This document shows, one piece after another, positions 60,163 through 64,000 of a stretch of 64,000 bases of DNA. This DNA is from DASQZK01 sp963732905 (GTDB taxonomy: Bacteria; Bacteroidota; Bacteroidia; Bacteroidales; GCA-2748055): positions 1,246,973 through 1,310,972 of the forward strand of contig CAVTBM010000008.1 in NCBI GenBank assembly GCA_963732905.1, written 5' to 3'. Every line of letters starts with the position of its first letter. Positions within the stretch are counted from its first letter, which is position 1. Position numbers and translations under genes: made by a program. The notes under the pieces were generated by a model, which saw nothing but the letters and a program-made list of their open reading frames with translations, made no database searches and was not told the origin of the DNA.

Positions 60163-60489
60163 TTAATAACACATTGCATCGTCAATAATTTCCATGTCGA
60201 TTAACCAATTTTTCAAAATCTCAATCTCCTTTGTGTCAAATCCATCAAGTCCAGCATTGTATTGCTCAAATAACTTTTTACCAATTAAAGTCCCGAAGGT
60301 ATGAGGAAGAACAAACCAATCTGTCTCACCACCCATTGCATTTGTCATGCTAACCTTTTGTCCATCTTTGCCTTTGTAATTTCCCGGTTTTAAATATCTT
60401 AACGCGATACTTTTCAATGATTCATTGTCACGGTCAGTCAATATTTTAACTTCGATTACTGAATCTTTATAAAGAATTTGTTCGTTCAT
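60163..60489 (-). CDS. Small cytosolic protein of unknown function (cassette cargo)
   Basis: Start at MNEQILYKDSVIEVKILTDR (60489); the longer open frame upstream runs through the attC-like site and is rejected. 108 residues, no signal peptide. Sequence elements are NESLKSIALRYLKPGNYKGK, GQKVSMTNAMGGETDWFVLP, HTFGTLIGKKLFEQYNAGLD and LIDMEIIDDAMCY. The C-terminal half is rich in aromatic and acidic residues. No family is recognised. The stop lies 10 bases from the preceding attC-like site and the start 15 bases from the next, which defines an exact cassette of about 350 bases. Confidence 0.78.
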   Translation of the reverse strand: MNEQILYKDSVIEVKILTDRDNESLKSIALRYLKPGNYKGKDGQKVSMTNAMGGETDWFVLPHTFGTLIGKKLFEQYNAGLDGFDTKEIEILKNWLIDMEIIDDAMCY

Positions 60490-60503
60490 GGTCGTCTTAA
60501 AAT

Positions 60504-60642
60504 GGCTTATAACGGATCTGCGGTATGAAACGTTTGGGTGAGCGGGCTGCGTTCTTATCCAGCGTTGTAGAAAGTTGATTGCGTGGCAGGATGCTTGAAT
60601 AACCACTTTCCCCCAAATGTTTTATGACCGCATGTTAGGCAT
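60504..60642. other. attC-like site
   Basis: Left core GGCTTATAAC-GGATCTGCGGTATGAAACGTTTGGGTGAGCGGGCTGC, right arm ..CCCCCAAATGTTTTATGACCGCAT-GTTAGGCATA. Arms pair along GCGGTATGAAACGTTTGGG / CCCAAATGTTTTATGACCGC. Right end complements TATGCCTAAC at 61233 over ten bases. Confidence 0.92.
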
Positions 60643-60695
60643 AGTGCTTTATAGTCATTAATCTTGTCATTTTTATAATTTTGTCAATTATCAAT

Positions 60696-61202
60696 TTATT
60701 TCTTTAATTTAAAAATAGGATAGTAATATCGTAAGTTAAATATGTGTTTTGAAAAATCAGACAATTCATTTTCTTTAAAATCAAATCCGTAACCCCAAGT
60801 CAATACAAGTCCGTATAATTCAAGTCCAATATATGGTTTTATCATCCAATTATTTAATTCACCATTTGTTAGATAACTATTACTTACACCCAAAACTAAT
60901 ACTCCATTAAACCACAAATTTAAGTTTCCAGTCCGTATCTTACTATTTGAAGGGAAATAGTCAGTTGTCAATGAAAACCCAACGAATGGTTTTGTAAATA
61001 GTTTATTATCAGGTCTTGTCTCAAAGTGATTGTAAGCTAAGCCTAATTCCATAGAATAATTTTCAAATCCGCTTAATCCTGCAATTAATCCAATAGCAGG
61101 ATTTGCATCATACTCATATTGATTTATATACAATTTTGCTTGTCCAAAAATATATTGGTTACTTATTATTAAAAGTGATATAATTAAAGTCTTTTTAATC
61201 AT
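60696..61202 (-). CDS. Secreted outer-membrane-type protein of unknown function (cassette cargo)
   Basis: Start at MIKKTLIISLLIISNQYIFG (61202), which gives a signal peptide; the longer frame upstream is the attC-like site. 168 residues. Alternating strands such as GLSGFENYSMELGLAYNHFE, KPFVGFSLTTDYFPSNSKIR, LNLWFNGVLVLGVSNSYLTN and MIKPYIGLELYGLVLTWGYG suggest a small transmembrane or surface beta barrel. The end is IFNLRYYYPIFKLKK, with aromatic strand-like character. No family is recognised. The borders GTTAGGCATA/TATGCCTAAC are complementary. Confidence 0.75.
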   Translation of the reverse strand: MIKKTLIISLLIISNQYIFGQAKLYINQYEYDANPAIGLIAGLSGFENYSMELGLAYNHFETRPDNKLFTKPFVGFSLTTDYFPSNSKIRTGNLNLWFNGVLVLGVSNSYLTNGELNNWMIKPYIGLELYGLVLTWGYGFDFKENELSDFSKHIFNLRYYYPIFKLKK

Positions 61203-61232
61203 ACTGTTTAAGTTATCGAGATGGTTTCGCAT

Positions 61233-61370
61233 TATGCCTAACGTCCGCGGGTATAAAATCGTGCCGGATTGCGTGCTGCGTCTGTATCCGCCGTGAAAAA
61301 ACCACAATGCGGGACGAAACGCTCGAAAAACCACTGAAACCGGCATGTTTTATGACCCGTTGTTAGTGGC
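61233..61370. other. attC-like site
   Basis: Left core TATGCCTAAC-GTCCGCGGGTATAAAATCGTGCCGG, right arm CCGGCATGTTTTATGACCCGTT-GTTAGTGGC. Arms pair along CGGGTATAAAATCGTGCCGG / CCGGCATGTTTTATGACCCG. The right end is only loosely matched by CACTATAAC at 62862. Confidence 0.9.
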
Positions 61371-61378
61371 TGCCCTTT

Positions 61379-61957
61379 TTATTCTTTACGTATTAGCCAA
61401 TACCAATGTGAAGATGCAATTCTTCTTCGACTAAATTTTGATTGGTCAAGTTTAAAGTGTTCTCCAAATGTCTGCTCAATATATTTCGGGCTTAATTTTA
61501 TCCCGCTTGGTGAACTATCCATCGCCCAAATCAAATGTGTTGCCCCGGGTTTTAACAACCTGCGTATCTCGGAAACATATTTTTGCTGACCTTCTTCATT
61601 TAAGCAATGAAAACAACCAACATCAAATGATACATCAAATTGTTTATCAATGTTTTTTAGATTAGTTACATCGCCAACAATAAATTCAGGTTTATCTGTA
61701 TTGTTTGCAACTCGTTTAGTTGCCTTATCTATGGCTACAGAAGAAAAATCAACTCCTGTTGCTTTTATACCTTGCGATGCCATAAAACTTGAAAATATTC
61801 CAAGGCCACAACCTAATTCTAATGAAGTTTTTGGGTTATGCACTTCTACTATTCCTTTCAGTTCCTTTGGAATACGATTATCTGTCCAAATCCAGTGACC
61901 AATAGAACGATAAACTTTATTAAACTCTTCCCCTGTTGTTGTTGATGATTTACTCAT
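61379..61957 (-). CDS. Class I SAM-dependent methyltransferase (cassette cargo)
   Basis: 192 residues. Motif I is SLELGCGLGIFSSFMASQGI, then KATGVDFSSVAIDKATKRVA (motif II Asp), IVGDVTNLKNIDKQFDVSFD and VGCFHCLNEEGQQKYVSEIR (motif IV), LLKPGATHLIWAMDSSPSGI. This course fits thiopurine- or tellurite-resistance-type methyltransferases and small Methyltransf_25/31 proteins. The N-terminal HWIWTDNRIPKELKGIVEVH is not a known cap. Substrate unknown. The stop is nine bases from the attC-like site. It shares a cassette with the AraC gene at 61988, 30 bases upstream on the same strand. Confidence 0.88.
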   Translation of the reverse strand: MSKSSTTTGEEFNKVYRSIGHWIWTDNRIPKELKGIVEVHNPKTSLELGCGLGIFSSFMASQGIKATGVDFSSVAIDKATKRVANNTDKPEFIVGDVTNLKNIDKQFDVSFDVGCFHCLNEEGQQKYVSEIRRLLKPGATHLIWAMDSSPSGIKLSPKYIEQTFGEHFKLDQSKFSRRRIASSHWYWLIRKE

Positions 61958-61987
61958 ATTTTTTATGTTTAAAATTATGATGTAAAA

Positions 61988-62752
61988 TTACTCAGGTGGT
62001 AGGGTTGAAAATTGAATAAATCGGTCGTTTTCGTTTTTTGCCAATCTTTTTGGGGTAACCTTTGTCAATCTTTTTACTTCACGAATAAAATGCGCTTGGT
62101 CAGCAAAATTTTGCTCAGGAAAAAGATTACCTTCTTTTATATGTTGAAATGATGCTTTGAAACGAAGAATGTTACAAAATGCCTTTAATGAAAGACCAAA
62201 AGTTTGATTAAAATAGCGGTTGATTTGTCGTTCTGACCAAAATACATGTTGAGCATATTCTTTTACCTTCAAAGCTCCATAGGTTTCATAAATATGATTA
62301 AAAAGCTTTCGTTTTCTCTCATCTATTTTATGTTTGATTTGTTCTCGAATACATTTTGAAATTTTATCACAAAAGCTATCAAAGTTGCTTAAGTCATTGC
62401 TTGTAATACTCCAAAAATCGTTGGGTAATTTTCGTGCACCATTCATTATTTCGGCGATTGTAGTGTGTAAAATATATTCAATGGAAAGGAGTTTTAAACT
62501 CATACCAATGAAAATGCATTTAGGAGGAAAGGAAGCTGTTGTTGGTTGGGTTTCGAGGCCAATAATAGTTCCAATAAACTGACCTGTTTCCAAAATAATA
62601 AAGAAAAGGTCAATCCTTCCGTCGGGTATAAGCACAACCTCTTTTTCTGAGGTAGAAGGATTTATTACCATATAAAACCTTTCTACAAAGTCAGAGAGTG
62701 CAGGCTCGGGATCAACAATTTTATATATTAATCCAATGTCAGGAGTTTCCAA
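61988..62752 (-). CDS. AraC-family regulator (cassette cargo)
   Basis: 254 residues. N-terminal 130 residues form a cupin-like sensor domain of the DUF6597 sort (PALSDFVERFYMVINPSTSE, VLIPDGRIDLFFIILETGQF, GIGLETQPTTASFPPKC-like). The C-terminal helix-turn-helix pair is LKVKEYAQHVFWSERQINRY FNQTFG and FADQAHFIREVKRLTKVTPKRL, as in AraC activators. It lies with the methyltransferase in one cassette of about 1.5 kb, the only clear two-function pair in the array besides the toxin-antitoxin and DUF1254/1214 pairs. Inducer unknown; control of the methyltransferase is a reasonable guess. Confidence 0.87.
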   Translation of the reverse strand: METPDIGLIYKIVDPEPALSDFVERFYMVINPSTSEKEVVLIPDGRIDLFFIILETGQFIGTIIGLETQPTTASFPPKCIFIGMSLKLLSIEYILHTTIAEIMNGARKLPNDFWSITSNDLSNFDSFCDKISKCIREQIKHKIDERKRKLFNHIYETYGALKVKEYAQHVFWSERQINRYFNQTFGLSLKAFCNILRFKASFQHIKEGNLFPEQNFADQAHFIREVKRLTKVTPKRLAKNENDRFIQFSTLPPE

Positions 62753-62861
62753 ATTTAAGTCTGTTTATTCGTTCGGAGTCGACTTGTATGGTTGCAAAAA
62801 TATTGCAGAGTTATAGTGCGTTTGTCAAGGTCAATTTGGGGTCTGTCACGGGCTCCGAATG

Positions 62862-62997
62862 CACTATAACGTTGATAATATGGGGCGTTTGGCATTTCAA
62901 AGCTCCAAAGTATCAAGCCGCTATTTACTTTATTAAATGTTAACATGCTCAAATTTAGCACCATCCTCCAAATGACCTATATTTATTGTTAGCCATA
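62862..62997. other. attC-like site
   Basis: Left core CACTATAAC-GTTGATAATATGGGGCGTTTGGCATTTC, right arm AATGACCTATATTTATT-GTTAGCCATA. The arms (ATAATATGGGG.CGTTTGG / CCTCCAAATGACCTATATTTAT) pair with several bulges, so it is the weakest of the clear sites. The gene on its right starts its cassette here. Confidence 0.7.
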
Positions 62998-63001
62998 GTT
63001 T

Positions 63002-63991
63002 TTACTCCTTCAAATATATAAAATCTGAAAATCCATATTTATCTGTCCATCTAGGAATCAATTTAGTTTGGTATTGCTGATTCATAAACCAATCCTTAAT
63101 TTTCTTTTTTAATTCCTTATCTGGTTCGTATCCAAAATCGATTGTTGTTGTTTTTCTCAAAGTCGGAGTAACATAACACTGCACGCACGTACCATTTTTA
63201 TCAATCAAAAGGGTATGAATATAGATTTGAAGTTTTGCTGAATCTATTTCATTTTCGGAAGATTGGTAACCTAAATAATCTGCTAGTTTACTTTCAATAA
63301 TTTCTTTACTATCAAGAAGTGGCAACAAGAATTTATCAGGTAATCCATGTTTTTTAACTGATAACTTTCTCTTACTTCTGTGAGAAGAATAGAATTCATA
63401 TTGTTTACTATTCAATTGTTGCTTATCTAATTTAAAGTCTTGTAATGCAACAATAATTTCAGAAGTATCAATGCTGATTAATTTTAGAGTATCATTTTTG
63501 ATTAAAGCTGGCACTTTGATTCCTTTGTCTTTTGTACCCCAATAAAATTGATTGTAATTACTTTCGATTTCAGACTTGTCAATTTGCAAATCTTTAAAAT
63601 CAATGGACTTCTCTAATTTTCCAAGTTTATAAATATTGATTGATTCACCTTCAAATCGATTAACATAAACGGAATCTCCATTTTCATTCTCAATGAACCC
63701 GTCAAACATTAAATCGGGAAGTGAAAAGTTAATTTCAACTAGAATTTCACCTGATTCATTCGTGAGTACGTATCCAGTCAATCGCTTACTAATAGAATAT
63801 AACAGCTTATTATTCTTATAAATCCATGAAATACCAGGTTCTGGTGAATCATAAGTTCTATAAGCAATGCTTTTAATCTTTATCCCATTATCCAGTTTTA
63901 AGGTGTAGGGATAAAAGGTCGAACTACTGAAAGTCAAATTTGAAATCAGTAGAAAAAACCCAAGTGTCAATATGTTCCGGACGGTTCTCAT
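63002..63991 (-). CDS. Secreted protein of unknown function (cassette cargo, right-most)
   Basis: 329 residues. Signal peptide MRTVRNILTLGFFLLISNLTFS, then SSTFYPYTLKLDNGIKIKSI, ESGEILVEINFSLPDLMFDG, FIENENGDSVYVNRFEGESI, and a lysine-rich C-terminal region with the cysteine pair NGTCVQCYVTP. Beta-rich first half. No family is recognised. The 3' end lies four bases from the attC-like site at 62997, the orientation shared by the whole array. The start codon at 63991 is nine bases from the window edge, so its upstream border and any integrase lie outside. Confidence 0.75.
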   Translation of the reverse strand: MRTVRNILTLGFFLLISNLTFSSSTFYPYTLKLDNGIKIKSIAYRTYDSPEPGISWIYKNNKLLYSISKRLTGYVLTNESGEILVEINFSLPDLMFDGFIENENGDSVYVNRFEGESINIYKLGKLEKSIDFKDLQIDKSEIESNYNQFYWGTKDKGIKVPALIKNDTLKLISIDTSEIIVALQDFKLDKQQLNSKQYEFYSSHRSKRKLSVKKHGLPDKFLLPLLDSKEIIESKLADYLGYQSSENEIDSAKLQIYIHTLLIDKNGTCVQCYVTPTLRKTTTIDFGYEPDKELKKKIKDWFMNQQYQTKLIPRWTDKYGFSDFIYLKE

Positions 63992-64000
63992 AAATTATGG

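Noticed and set aside
60490..60606. Extending several cassette genes upstream to the longest start (60606, 61346, 60052, 55399)
   Set aside because: The added codons overlap the attC-like palindromes, and in most cases the shorter start gives a proper signal peptide.

Overview
The window is a stretch of a Bacteroidota chromosome, most likely a Bacteroidales/Marinilabiliales-type anaerobe or facultative anaerobe. The evidence is two proteins with type IX secretion (T9SS) C-terminal sorting domains, TAnnTTTG-type promoter elements, a TPR histidine kinase and LytTR regulators, many Bacteroidota-style lipoproteins, glycan hydrolases of families GH92 and GH29, and almost no Shine-Dalgarno sequences. 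No species can be named from the sequence.

Layout. (1) 0-5.9 kb is ordinary core genome on the minus strand: htpG (cut by the window edge), a secreted protein, a class III aminotransferase, a LytTR regulator, a TrmH/SpoU methyltransferase and an HU protein, then tRNA-Ser(TGA) on the plus strand. (2) 5.95-6.8 kb is a seven-copy ~105-bp tandem array in the 3' end of tRNA-Ser, bounded by a 17-bp duplication of the tRNA end. (3) 7-28 kb is a rearranged region. It holds two decayed FtsX/MacB-type permease remnants, a delta-60-repeat T9SS protein, two nearly identical nhaA genes in direct orientation 13 kb apart, an S8-like protease lacking the catalytic Asp, an S9 prolyl oligopeptidase, lipoproteins, and a LytTR regulator/TPR histidine kinase pair split by a 225-bp tandem-repeat element. 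A second copy of that element (26.0-28.0 kb) and a minimal 409-bp copy (37.4-37.8 kb) end in inverted repeats reading TGTCCGG.. / ..CCGGACA. (4) 28-36 kb is a glycan/deoxysugar locus: GH92, rhaM, GH29 fucosidase, a URO-D-family protein, rhaT and a divergent AraC regulator. (5) 36-42 kb is a graveyard containing an outer-membrane-protein tail, a decayed diversity-generating retroelement (variable-domain target gene, avd and reverse-transcriptase remnants with stop codons), a transposase scrap and simple repeats.

(6) From about 43 kb to the right edge the window reads as an integron gene-cassette array, the most striking feature here. Short minus-strand genes of unrelated kinds, one or two at a time, are separated by ~120-150-bp imperfect palindromes. 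Each palindrome starts ..AAC and ends GTT.., and the right-end bases of one usually complement the left-end bases of the next, as expected for attC sites cut and joined by an integron integrase. All clear cassettes face the same way, gene stop codons lie a few bases from the site, and no integrase is in the window. If one exists it should lie to the right of base 64000. Cargo includes two toxin-antitoxin modules (one with a dead toxin), a PD-(D/E)XK-like protein, a DUF1254/DUF1214 pair, methyltransferase and AraC genes, a T9SS protein and several secreted unknowns.

The working picture is a conserved core on the left, a sugar-utilisation operon in the middle, and an accessory zone shaped by non-autonomous repeats, a dead retroelement and cassette capture. 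Calls rest on translated sequence, motif recognition and by-eye alignment; nothing was searched against a database.
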